A DNA stretch of 12,105 nucleotides from Baffinella frigidus (taxonomy: Eukaryota; Cryptophyceae; Cryptomonadales; Baffinellaceae): assembly GCA_026770585.1 (NCBI GenBank), contig MU646731.1:35478-47582 (forward strand). The letters are read 5' to 3'. A program made the position numbers and the translations under genes. The notes beneath the pieces are model-generated. The model saw only the letters and a list, made by a program, of their open reading frames with translations, was not told the origin of the DNA and did not search any database. Positions 1 to 6,529 of this stretch are shown in pieces (the first letter of the stretch is position 1; every line of letters starts with the position of its first letter).

Positions 1-105
1 TAAACCCCAAACCCTAAACCCCAAACCCTAAACCCCAAACCCCAAACCCCAAACCCTAAACCCCAAACCCTAAACCCTAAACCCCAAACCCCAAACCCTA
101 AACCC
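1..105 (-). repeat. Terminal telomere array, TTTAGGG type with TTTGGGG variant
   Basis: Fifteen consecutive heptamers in perfect phase. Each is TAAACCC (7 copies) or CAAACCC (8 copies), so only the first base varies. The C-rich strand reads 5' to 3' inward from base 1, which is the orientation expected at a left chromosome end, with the G-rich TTTAGGG strand running outward on the minus strand. TTTAGGG is the known telomere repeat of plants and several algal groups. The equal, mixed use of TTTAGGG and TTTGGGG suggests either an error-prone telomerase template position or early decay. The true end may lie further out, because the window is cut inside the array. Confidence 0.93.
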
Positions 106-129
106 TAGGGCTCCCAGGAACGCACCTCA

Positions 130-179
130 CCATGAACCATAAACCACACACCCTCAAACCCTAAACCCTGAGTCTCAAA
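130..179 (-). repeat. Decayed telomere-like heptamers next to the telomere
   Basis: After a short non-repeat spacer (106-129), heptamers of the form CCATGAA, CCATAAA, CCACACA, CCCTCAA, then after a 1-base slip CCCTAAA, CCCTGAG, TCTCAAA. They have the same C-strand polarity as the terminal array and are mostly in 7-bp register. I read them as an older, mutated part of the same telomere. Confidence 0.7.
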
Positions 180-334
180 ACCCCTGATAGAGGAGCACTC
201 GCTCTGCCTGAGTTTTATCATGGCTCGTCCTAAAGGCTTTCTATTCGCCCTTTTGTACTGGCTTTCTGCTCTTGAGTACTTTCAAGGACGCGCCCGAATA
301 ACACTGATGCAGAGCTAGGAGGACCTTTCCCGAT
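180..334. other. Non-coding telomere-adjacent stretch
   Basis: I see no gene, tandem repeat or hairpin from 180 to about 310. From about 311 the sequence matches the start of the ~165-bp module described at 537-941 (AGGAGGACCTTTCCCGAT), so the module's first bases lie here, cut off by the foldback element that follows. Confidence 0.5.
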
Positions 335-546
335 CCACTCGAGGCTAGAAGTGTGACTATTTTAAAACAGTCATTCTTTTACAAGTGAAGGGGAAAAAAG
401 AAATGGGTAGTAATTTTCATACAAATAGGGGCATTTGGTCACGTAGCTCAAGTTATAACTTGAGCTAGGTGACCAAGCATGCCCGTGACTGGTACTAAAT
501 TTAACAACCCCACATTTAAAATGCCCCCTCTTCCAGCCTCGAGTGG
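335..546. mobile_element. Foldback/MITE-like element with AT target duplication
   Basis: About 212 bp that folds on itself. The ends are inverted: CCACTCGAGGCT at the left, and its complement AGCCTCGAGTGG at the right. The arms stay partly complementary inward (gcat/atgc, ATTTTAAA, GTAGTAATTTT-like blocks). They meet in a 42-bp palindrome (435-476) with no loop and one mismatch. Left of the element the sequence is CCTTTCCCGAT and right of it ATGTCGCG, whereas the intact module copy at 758-780 reads CCTTTCCCGATGTCGCG. AT is therefore duplicated at the insertion point. There is no coding capacity, so it is non-autonomous. A 2-bp duplication fits Tc1/mariner-like elements, although these usually use TA. 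Family assignment is inference. Confidence 0.75.
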
Positions 547-941
547 ATGTCGCGAACCAGCCTCTCGACGACGCCCCCCTTGGAGCCATTCTGTACATAG
601 AATAAATGTATCAACAGTGCCAGACCGACCAAAAGCTCATGAACATTTAGGGCTGTACGTCCCTTCTTTTTCTACCAGATTTTGTTTCAGATGAACGGCT
701 ACTGAGATTTGTTTTGTTCGAAGACGCGAGTGAATGGCCGGTTGGTAGAGGTGCAAACCTTTCCCGATGTCGCGGACCAGCCTCTCGACGACCCCCCCGT
801 GGAGCCATTCTGTACATTTATTTCTGAACTTCCCTTCGTTGTGTACCAGAAATCATTTAGATGGACGGCTACTGAGAAAAGTTGTTTTTTGAACCGGCGA
901 CTAAATCGCCGGTTGATGGAGGAGGACCTTTCCCGATGTCG
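537..941 (+). repeat. Tandem ~165-bp module, copies A and B
   Basis: Two adjacent copies (A, about 537-757; B, 758-925), with the beginning of another at 926-941. Each starts CCTTTCCCGATGTCGCGG, runs through a C-rich block, GGAGCCATTCTGTACAT and GATGGACGGCTACTGA, and ends with CGCCGGTTG. Copy A is about 50 bp longer because its middle (around 599-653) is replaced by unrelated sequence bounded by CTGTACAT and CTGTACGT. Frames running through the module differ between copies and carry stops, so this is not a tandem gene array. Confidence 0.85.
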
Positions 942-1058
942 TCCGAAGACAATACTGTGTGTATGCCCTGCCATGTGAACCAGTTGCCACAGTCGATGGT
1001 GAGTACCAGCATCCTCCACTCCTGCCATTGGTTGGAGCTGCGGAAGTGGAGGAGCGTT
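942..1058. other. Non-coding spacer
   Basis: Sequence between module copies with no recognised gene, hairpin or repeat. The phrase GTGGAGGAGC near its end resembles the lead-in to the module copies at about 1110 and 1309. Confidence 0.4.
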
Positions 1059-1307
1059 CCTAAAGCCTAAAGCCTAATTCTAACGCCAAACGCCTAAAGC
1101 CTTGGCGGGGGGTGGAGGAGCACACCTTTCCCGATGTCGCGAACCAGCCTTCTGACGACCCCTCCTACCCCCTAGACCGTATACCATAGACCCTACCCCC
1201 TACACCCTGAACGAAGGGAGGGCTGGACCCTCAACGCTCCACAGTCGTGCTACCTGCTCAGTGAACGTTGAACGTCCAACCCTACTCCTTGAACCGTACA
1301 CCCTAAA
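1059..1307 (-). repeat. Three strongly decayed C-strand heptamer tracts
   Basis: Three short runs keep a 7-bp period although few units are canonical. 1059-1099: CCTAAAG, CCTAAAG, CCTAATT, then after a 6-base unit CCAAACG and CCTAAAG. 1170-1211: CCCTAGA, CCGTATA, CCATAGA, CCCTACC, CCCTACA, CCCTGAA. 1259-1307: CAGTGAA, CGTTGAA, CGTCCAA, CCCTACT, CCTTGAA, CCGTACA, CCCTAAA. Polarity is that of the terminal telomere. The second run directly follows a truncated module copy (1111-1164) and the third ends just before the next copy (1309). The preserved register is seen directly; telomeric origin is inferred. Confidence 0.65.
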
Positions 1308-1317
1308 TCGAGGAGCA

Positions 1318-1525
1318 CCTTTCCGTTGTCGCGGACCAGCCTCTGGACGACCCCCCCCCTGGAGCCATTCTGTACATTTGTTTCTGAACTCCCCTTCATT
1401 TTTTACGAGAAGTTCTTGAGATGGACGGCTACTGACAAAAACAAAACACGAGGAAATCGCCGGTTGGTGCAAGCGCAAACCTTTCCCGATGTCGCGGACC
1501 AGCCTCTCGACGATCCCCCCTGCCC
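1318..1525 (+). repeat. Module copy C and start of copy D
   Basis: Copy C (1318-1479, 162 bp) repeats the module of 758-925, with a run of C after CGACGA. Copy D starts at 1480 and breaks off in C-rich sequence near 1525, where the next cassette family begins. Copies B and C align along their full length, with small changes and indels that shift any reading frame. Confidence 0.82.
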
Positions 1526-1589
1526 CCTCCGCGCTCCCCCCCCCGCCGGAATCGATCGCGCCGATCACTGCTCAGGTCAAAATGTCGGT

Positions 1590-1686
1590 GCATAAAATGT
1601 TTTTGTACCAAGCAATTCTTAATTAGTACCGCGGAAATAAATGGACCGATCTGCGAAGCCCACTGTGTGGTGGGGGCCGTTTTACA
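1590..1686. other. Unassigned spacer with a possible MITE terminus
   Basis: No gene seen. AGCCCACTGTGTGG at about 1655-1668 differs by one base from the terminal inverted repeat of the 161-bp elements at 5901 and 10426, and may be a fragment of that family. The match is too short to be sure. Confidence 0.35.
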
Positions 1687-1842
1687 GTTTAGGGGTTGGG
1701 GGGGGCTTTGGAGTGAAGGGTTTAGGGTTTAGGGTTCAGGGTGCCCCCCCCCCCCCGCCGGAATCGATCGCGCCGATCGCTTCTCGGACCAATACGGGGG
1801 ATTAGGGTTTCTGGTTTCTGGTTTCGATTTTCGGGTTTAGGG
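1687..1842 (+). repeat. G-strand telomere-like tracts between cassettes
   Basis: First tract, about 1687-1741: variable G-rich units, then TTTGGAG, TGAAGGG, TTTAGGG, TTTAGGG, TTCAGGG in register. Second tract, 1801-1842, directly after a cassette ending in GGGG: ATTAGGG, TTTCTGG, TTTCTGG, TTTCGAT, TTTCGGG, TTTAGGG, six units in strict 7-bp phase. Polarity is opposite to the terminal telomere. Confidence 0.8.
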
Positions 1843-1924
1843 TGTACACCGCAATTTATTAGGGTGTCCACCCTAATTTACACCCTAATTTATTAGGGTG
1901 TACACCCTAATTTATTAGGGTGTG
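1843..1924. repeat. Inverted TTAGGG/CCCTAA repeats around TGTACA
   Basis: Alternating half-sites: CCCTAATTTATTAGGG occurs at two places, each able to form a hairpin, and the halves are joined by TGTACACC or TGTCCACC. The effect is head-to-head and tail-to-tail telomeric hexamers with a period of about 25 bp. Such perfect inverted arrangements can extrude as cruciforms. I infer slippage or foldback replication rather than simple telomere addition. Confidence 0.75.
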
Positions 1925-2010
1925 GGGTTCCCTCCCCCGTCGGAATCGATCGCGCCGATCACTGCTCGGACCAATACGGGGGGTCGTTATTAAGGAAGTC
2001 GTTATTATGG

Positions 2011-2122
2011 TTTGTGGGTTACGGGTTGTGGTTTATGGTTTATGGTTTATGGTTTATGGTTTATGGTTTATGGTCTATAGTTTATAGTTTATGGTCCATG
2101 GTTTATGGTTTATGGTTTGTGG
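2011..2122 (+). repeat. TTTATGG heptamer array
   Basis: Sixteen heptamers in unbroken phase: TTTGTGG, GTTACGG, GTTGTGG, six TTTATGG, TCTATAG, TTTATAG, TTTATGG, TCCATGG, two TTTATGG and TTTGTGG. TTTATGG is one base away from TTTAGGG and has been amplified as a block. Because three units equal seven codons, the array translates as a repeating pseudo-peptide (period seven residues), which explains an open frame here that should not be taken as a gene. Confidence 0.88.
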
Positions 2123-2282
2123 CTAAAAACTGCGTGGGGTGGCTCGAAATGCACGCCACCCCTGGAACCGGACCTCTCCCCAGAGAGAGCGATCGAGACT
2201 CAGACGGCAGGAGGGGAGCGGGGGCTGCCGTACAAAAGGACGTTTCACACGCGAATTGGGTGTTGAGGTTGTGTGTGGGATG

Positions 2283-2530
2283 GACCGGCGTCAGTGCGGA
2301 GGCGGTAGGCGAGTTTGCGATGCCGGAAGTGAAGGAGCTTTTCACCCGGGATGCGACTGCTCTAGAACATTATGGATAAACCTGACTGCTCTAGCACGTT
2401 CTAGAACGTTCTGGCGCGCTCCAGGGCGGTCAGCCGATTGTCTTCAGGGTGGGGGGAGGACCGGCGTCGGTGCGGAGGCGGTAGGCGCGTTTGTGATGCC
2501 GGAAGTGGAGGAGCTTCACCCCCGGGATGT
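2283..2530 (+). repeat. Direct duplication of a ~70-bp GC-rich segment
   Basis: Copies at 2283-2353 and 2459-2530 begin GACCGGCGTC(A/G)GTGCGG and continue through GCGGTAGGCG, GATGCCGGAAGTG and GGAGCTT to CCCGGGATG. Both can be read in an open frame, but the base differences (AGT/GGT, GAG/GCG, GCG/GTG, AAG/GAG) nearly all change the amino acid, so there is no sign of protein constraint. Between the copies lie repeated TCTAGAAC/TTCTAGAACG motifs. Confidence 0.8.
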
Positions 2531-2848
2531 GGAGGTTGCGCTGCTCCGCGAAAGGGACCACCTGTATCAGGGGAATAGTGTCGGATCATTTCGTTCAGGT
2601 TATGAGGGAACCGAACAGGACCACCGTAGGGGCATAGTATCGGAGTTCCCCTACCCAAACACCAGGCAGTGGTGCCGTGCCGAAGCATACGCTTGAAGCT
2701 GAGGACGGCCTTTCTATCCTCTATCCGTGCGCAAACCCACTCCTATACAAGACATCGGCGTCCGGGTCCGCACACTGAAGCCCTTCGGGTCGAGGCCTTG
2801 ATAGCTCAGGCAGTGTCACTGTTGTGATGAGGAGTCGCCCCATCAACC
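2531..2848. other. Non-coding stretch without recognised gene
   Basis: The only structure I see is a loose direct repeat GGGG(A/C)ATAGT(G/A)TCGGA, at about 2571 and 2631. One end of a 185-codon open frame (2139-2696) falls here; it crosses the duplicated segments and has no recognisable domain. Confidence 0.4.
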
Positions 2849-3350
2849 CCCAGGAACGGCGCAAGCTCTTGCGCTGCGGCCTTGCCAGATCACGCTGTTG
2901 CGATCCGCTCCGTGACACGAGGGGTGGGTCTCTCAACCTCAAGCAAGGTTGAGATTCCAGCTCTTGCTCTTGGAAGCGTGAGGTTCCAGCTCTGGCTCTT
3001 GGAAGCGGACCACACAATGATCGTGAGGGGCCGGCCCCTAGACTTCTGGGAACGGATACAGAGGTTGGGGTTCTAGCGGCCTCAAGGAACGGCTGGAGCT
3101 CTGACGGCGCGGTCTGAGACGCGGGACGCACGATGCTCCTGCGGGGTCACCCCCTGAACCCCTAGAAACATTCCTAGAGGTTGAGGTTGTTGAGGTTAAC
3201 CTCTAGGAATGGCGCAAGCTCTTGAGCTGCGGGCTTGATAGATCCCGCTGGAGTGATCCGCTCCGTTACATGAGGGGTGGGTCTATGAACCTCAAGAAAT
3301 GGCTGGAGCTCTGGCGGCGCGGTCTTGGTCGCGGGCCGCACGATGATACT
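2849..3350 (+). repeat. Large imperfect direct duplication, first copy interrupted
   Basis: Copy 1 (about 2849-3148) and copy 2 (about 3199-3350) share AGGAA(C/T)GGCGCAAGCTCTTG, a GATCCGCTCCGT block, GAGGGGTGGGTCT, AACCTCAAG, then (A/G)GCTGGAGCTCTG and a CGCACGATG block. Copy 1 is longer by an interior stretch of about 143 bp, bounded on both sides by CCTCAAG; copy 2 has a single CCTCAAG there. Confidence 0.85.
2944..3086. mobile_element. Insert bounded by 7-bp direct repeat CCTCAAG
   Basis: CCTCAAG at 2937-2943 and 3080-3086 flanks sequence absent from the sister copy at 3199-3350, which looks like an insertion with a 7-bp target duplication. The insert has no clear terminal inverted repeats. 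It contains an imperfect tandem duplication (TTCCAGCTCT(T/G)GCTCTTGGA twice, about 29 bp apart). Alternatives are local expansion by tandem duplication or a deletion in the sister copy between short repeats. Confidence 0.5.
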
Positions 3351-3384
3351 CTCCAGAACCTGGCGTACCGATCAGTTGAGTTGA

Positions 3385-4016
3385 CATTCAGCACTTGAAA
3401 CATGCATCCAGTGAGAGTTGGAAATCGCACGACGATCCTTTCCAGCACCTGCAAAACATGAATCCAGTGAGTTTGGGGTTCAGGGTTGACGCTTCACCTG
3501 AAACGTATATCCAGTGAGTTGGAAACCAGCACCTGAAACATGTATCCCCCTCAACTAGCTGCTAAACGATCTAACCGATGATCCTATCAGGCAATTGGTT
3601 GAGTGTTCAGGTTTGAAACCTGCATCCAGTCAGAGCCTGAAACCTGCATCCAGTCAGAGTTGGACACCAGCATCTGAAACAAGCCTCAACTAGCTGCTAA
3701 ACGATGATCCTTTCCAGAACCTGGTTGAGTGTTAAGGTTTAGGAACCCTGCACCCTCAACACGTGTCCAGCAATGCGACGGCCAGAGCACCGGCAATCAT
3801 GATTGACGCTGCTAGCACCAGGACACAGCACTGCTTTCCAATCCAGGGTTCAGGGTCCCCAAACCTACACACTAAACCAGGTGCTGGAGAGGATCGTGGT
3901 AGAGCTTTCCCCATTTGAGGGCTCTGATCTGAACCGGCGGCTCCAGCTCTGGGACGCTTCTCGCTCACGAACATGTATCCAGTGAGAGTTGGAAACCAGC
4001 ATCTGAAACATGCCCA
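3385..4016 (+). repeat. Degenerate ~36-bp repeat family (CCTGAAACATG.ATCCAGTGAGAG)
   Basis: Nine or so partial copies of AGCACCTGAAACATG followed by ATCCAGTGAGAGTTGGAAAC, at about 3389, 3443, 3497, 3528, 3616, 3638, 3670, 3973 and 3999. Inside the run, a second longer unit is duplicated (about 3551-3610 and 3685-3745), sharing CCTCAACTAGCTGCTAAACG, GATCCT and GGTTGAGTGTT. An inverted relative of ACGATCCTTTCCAGCACCTG lies at about 3879-3896. No reading frame is conserved between copies. Confidence 0.8.
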
Positions 4017-4485
4017 CGCCATCACCATGATTCACGCTGATTTCACGAAGACGCAGCTCTGCTCTGAACTGGGGGCGCTTCTCGCTCACAGGGGGGTAGC
4101 CTGCGGGCTGCCAACCTCACAAGTGGAGGGCAGCAAACCTCAGAGTGGAGGTACGACGTAAGACCCTCCTTCTCGACCCCCGCCAGCACCTCGCTCAGCC
4201 GCTCCTTCGCAGGGATGCTCTCCCACCGCCCCACCTGCCCATATGAATGAACTTCATTGGACCCACACAACCACAAAATCCTGAGTGTTACCGAGCAAAG
4301 TTGGCCACGGAAATAATGAAATACCGGTAAAGGTTGTTTGGTGTGGGTAATGACCCTGGGCGTGCAGGTTATGCGTCTAGAACAGCACGGTTACTTGTAG
4401 CGTTCCAATCCGTTCCAATCCGTGTCGCCGAACGTACAGACGGAACGTCTCACCTGCCCGTTTCGCCACACGCATTCATGCCCTA
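4017..4485. other. Non-coding spacer with minor repeats
   Basis: No gene recognised. GGGCGCTTCTCGCTCAC at about 4072 repeats a similar phrase near 3953. GTTCCAATCC occurs twice in tandem (about 4403-4424). GCAGGTTATGCG at 4364-4375 resembles the repeat family at 11013-11224. Confidence 0.45.
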
Positions 4486-4612
4486 ATCCGGGAACAAGTA
4501 TTTTTCTTTTAAAAGCTGGGAATGAAAATTACTACACAACGGGTCACGTCCGAAGCAATTGTGTAGTAAATTTCGTACATATTTTTTAAAAGAAAAATAC
4601 TTGTTCCCGGAT
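4486..4612. mobile_element. Foldback/MITE-like element with 29-bp perfect arms
   Basis: Outer arms are exact complements over 29 bases (left starts ATCCGGGAACAAGTATTTTT; right ends GTTCCCGGAT). Inner arms pair again through GAAAATTACTACACAA with one mismatch, leaving a loop of about 19 bases containing GGTCACGT. GGTCACGT also sits at the centre of the element at 335-546 and of the decayed one near 7100, and the GTAGTAA(A/T)TTTC(A/G)T block is shared with the first, so these may be one family. AT lies at both outer edges and may be a target duplication as in the first element. No protein is encoded. Confidence 0.8.
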
Positions 4613-4670
4613 GAGCCCCGTGCGCTCAACTCGAGGCGAGGTTCGCTAAAGACGGGGATGCTACTTAGCA

Positions 4671-4716
4671 GTGACCGACGCCAATCTTGCCCGGGGTTTC
4701 GGGCAAGATCGGTCAC
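4671..4716. repeat. Two-stem hairpin
   Basis: GTGACCG pairs with CGGTCAC (outer stem). ATCTTGCCCG (4684-4693) pairs perfectly with CGGGCAAGAT (4700-4709) around a 6-base loop. One strand of the outer stem is followed by the GGTCACGT seen in foldback-element centres. Structure is seen directly; function is unknown, and it may be the core of another decayed foldback element. Confidence 0.7.
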
Positions 4717-5094
4717 GTTACCATCTGTCCGTTTCGCCTTACGTGAGGGTGCACAATTTCCTGGCCGACAAACGGTGTCAACTCATGAGAAACCCGCCCC
4801 AATTCCGTCGTCAACATACCCCCGGCGTTTCGTAGCACCCTACTGTATAGCATACCGTAGCACCCTACGGAACGTCTTCGCCGGGATACTCTCCTCTGGA
4901 CCTGGACAGGTGGGCCCCTGGACAGGTGGGGCGATACCCATCAATGCGTAAGGCGAAACCTGGACAGGCGGGGCGGAAGAGAGTATGTCACGTGCACTCA
5001 ACTCAACTTCAGATGAGATTCACCAGATATGGGGGTGTTTCGTCGAGCTGGTATGCTGGTGTAATGTGTTGTCATGGGCACCAAATCAAGGTTT
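4717..5094. other. Spacer with short CCTGGACAGG repeats
   Basis: No gene seen. CCTGGACAGG(T/C)GGG occurs at 4901, 4917 and 4959. TAGCACCCTAC(T/G)G occurs twice around 4832-4870. The rest is unassigned. Confidence 0.5.
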
Positions 5095-5655
5095 CTGATT
5101 AGGACCGGGGGTTTGGGATTTTGGGTTTACCGTTTTGGGTTTCGGTTTTCGGTTTTCGGCTTTCAATTTTCGGGTTTGATGAGATCTCACCGCCACCCGC
5201 ACTGCTTCCAGCCCCGCCCTCCCCGTCCCCGACTATTCTCAAGTTGACTTGCTGGGTAAGCGGTACAAATCCGTCAACTTTGGAGCGGAAAAGAGCCCGC
5301 ATGTGGTGAGCCCAAACAGACGGACAGAGATAGGCAGCCACTCAATCTCTCTGATTAGGAACGGGGCCTCACCGCCGCACGCACTGCGTCCAGCCCCGCC
5401 CCCTCCGTCCCCGGAGCAAACAAATCGCGTTCTGAGCATCCACTAAATCTTATCATGATTAAGACCAGGGGTACAGATCTACCTGAACAAAACGAGCCTC
5501 GCCATAAAACACATTTAGAGCAGCACCTCCAGAAATAGAGGGCCACTTGAATGCCTGAATGGCGCGCCCGGTTTTACGGTTTTACTGAGGCAGAGCTAGG
5601 AGAGGGGGGCTCACCGCCGCCCGCACAGCTTCCAGCCCCGCCCCCTCCGTCCCCG
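5095..5655 (+). repeat. Three copies of a CTCACCGCC...CCAGCCCCGCCC cassette
   Basis: Copies of a ~45-bp cassette (CTCACCGCC, CGCAC, TTCCAGCCCCGCCC, CCGTCCCCG) lie at 5186-5231, 5368-5412 and 5610-5655. The first two are preceded by CTGATTAGGA(C/A)CGGGG. In the second copy that lead-in adjoins the cassette with one base between; in the first, 75 bases intervene, of which 70 are heptamers. Downstream of the first copy, sequence at 5232-5331 recurs at 8193-8290. Confidence 0.85.
5111..5180 (+). repeat. Ten-unit diverged heptamer tract inside a cassette
   Basis: Exactly ten in-phase heptamers: GTTTGGG, ATTTTGG, GTTTACC, GTTTTGG, GTTTCGG, TTTTCGG, TTTTCGG, CTTTCAA, TTTTCGG, GTTTGAT. None is canonical, yet no unit has gained or lost a base. 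The sister cassette at 5351-5412 lacks the tract, so it is probably an insertion of telomere-like DNA. Confidence 0.8.
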
Positions 5656-5900
5656 ATGCCAGCGCATCGCATACTGCGAGGTAGAGGAACGGCGCCTGGG
5701 GAATGCCGCACACACCTCAGGATTAGCGTCATCAAACTACGTTTTAATGGAGAGCTCTCCATGCCTCCAGCCCCGGTCTCCGATGGGGAGTGTCGCATAC
5801 TCTCCCCTACCATGCGAGGTAGAGGAATGGCGCTTGCCCAGCGACTCAGTGTCAATCACAGACACCCAATGACATTTTGATGCATAGCACCGCCTCCAGT
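5413..5900. other. Non-coding sequence with dispersed short repeats
   Basis: No gene recognised. CGCATACTGCGAGGTAGAGG and AACGGCGCC at about 5667-5695 have relatives at about 5795-5833 and 6192-6222 (ACTGCGAGATAGAG, CAACGGCGCC). These are short dispersed repeats of unknown kind. Confidence 0.5.
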
Positions 5901-6061
5901 CCACACAGCGGGCCACGAAGGGATTGTCGGCCCAAATCGGCCCACCTTTCCGTTACCTTATCAGTAGGAAACCCCCTATGTCCCTACGGGTTGCCTACCG
6001 GAGGGTCCTAGGTCTTATCGCTTAGGGGTTATTCAAAATTCCTTCGAAGTCCGCGGTGTGG
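5901..6061 (+). mobile_element. 161-bp MITE-like element, copy 1
   Basis: Starts CCACACAGCGG and ends CCGCGGTGTGG, near-perfect terminal inverted repeats. The complete element recurs at 10426-10586 in the opposite orientation with exactly the same length and no net indel. The best conserved blocks are TTTCCGTTACCTTATC, CGGGTTGCCTACCG, AGGGTCCTAGGTCTT and GGGGTTATTCAAAAT. Too short to code for a transposase, so non-autonomous. I could not define a target duplication; the superfamily is unknown. Confidence 0.8.
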
Positions 6062-6090
6062 CATACCCCCCCCGTCCCCGATCCTACAAG

Positions 6091-6180
6091 CTTTTGGCCG
6101 AGCACGGTACACCTATCCGAGGCCCAGATGACCATGCGCACCTCTTTTGGCCGAGCACGGTACACCTTTCCGAGGCCCAG
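6091..6180 (+). repeat. 37-bp direct repeat, period 53 bp
   Basis: CTTTTGGCCGAGCACGGTAC and the 17 bases after it occur at 6091-6127 and 6144-6180 with one difference (CCTATCC versus CCTTTCC). A period of 53 is not a multiple of three, so the repeat does not keep a reading frame. Confidence 0.9.
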
Positions 6181-6197
6181 TGCGACTCGAGTCGCAC
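6180..6197. repeat. 18-bp perfect palindrome
   Basis: GTGCGACTCGAGTCGCAC reads the same on both strands, with no loop. It immediately follows the 37-bp direct repeat. No function assigned. Confidence 0.85.
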
Positions 6198-6441
6198 ACT
6201 GCGAGATAGAGCAACGGCGCCAGGCACGCGGTGTGCAACACTTATGGTTTCCCCTGGAATCGGCAAACGTTGCCGGAATCTCCCACAAATAATTGACTTT
6301 GACGGCAAGGACAACCGCAAGATAAGGGGTTGTATCCGATCGGTTGCCAAGATGCTCTCCCCCGTAGCAGGATCAGTCACGACGTGGTGCGAAGACCAGA
6401 ACATCCGTGTGGAATTCAGGCCCTCCTAGTTCTGTTCCACT
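6198..6441. other. Unassigned stretch, no supported gene
   Basis: An open frame of 123 codons (6058-6429, plus strand) and a 106-codon frame on the opposite strand cover this stretch. Neither shows a domain I know. The plus frame starts inside the MITE end and runs through the direct repeat, which argues against a gene. The part at about 6270-6429 is the least repetitive local sequence and would be the best place to look for an exon or gene relic. Confidence 0.35.
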
Positions 6442-6529
6442 CGATCTGGTCTCGCCAATTTGGCGAGACTAGATCGCAACGGTTCGCCAAAAGTTGACAA
6501 AATCCCTTTGAAAAATACGACTTTTGGCG
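6442..6529. repeat. Two adjacent hairpins
   Basis: 6442-6476: CGATCTGGTCTCGCCA pairs with TGGCGAGACTAGATCG (one mismatch, G:U in RNA), with a 3-base loop. 6486-6529: CGCCAAAAGT pairs exactly with ACTTTTGGCG across a 24-base loop. Their closeness suggests remains of inverted-repeat elements. Confidence 0.8.

Larger units (their letters stand above)
1537..1981 (+). repeat. Three copies of a ~45-bp cassette (GAATCGATCGCGCCGATC)
   Basis: Cassette copies at about 1537-1578, 1744-1799 and 1930-1981 share a C-run, CCG(C/T)CGGAATCGATCGCG, CCGATC(A/G)CTGCTCGG-like sequence and, in the last two, GACCAATACGGGG. The first two C-runs differ in length (13 C at 1744-1756). Copies are separated by telomere-like tracts, so the unit is cassette plus tract. 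The cassette contains the palindromic CGATCG. No known element is recognised. Confidence 0.88.

Noticed and set aside
2014-2696. Open frames of 121 and 185 codons around a TTTATGG array and duplicated GC-rich segment
   Set aside because: The first starts in the heptamer array (seven-residue pseudo-repeat). Both cross the duplicated segments in different frames, and base differences between copies are nearly all amino-acid changing.
6058-6429. 123-codon plus-strand frame and opposite-strand frames
   Set aside because: Begins in the end of a MITE and spans a 53-bp-period repeat that does not preserve frame. The last ~50 residues look more protein-like, but I recognise no family and see no gene context.
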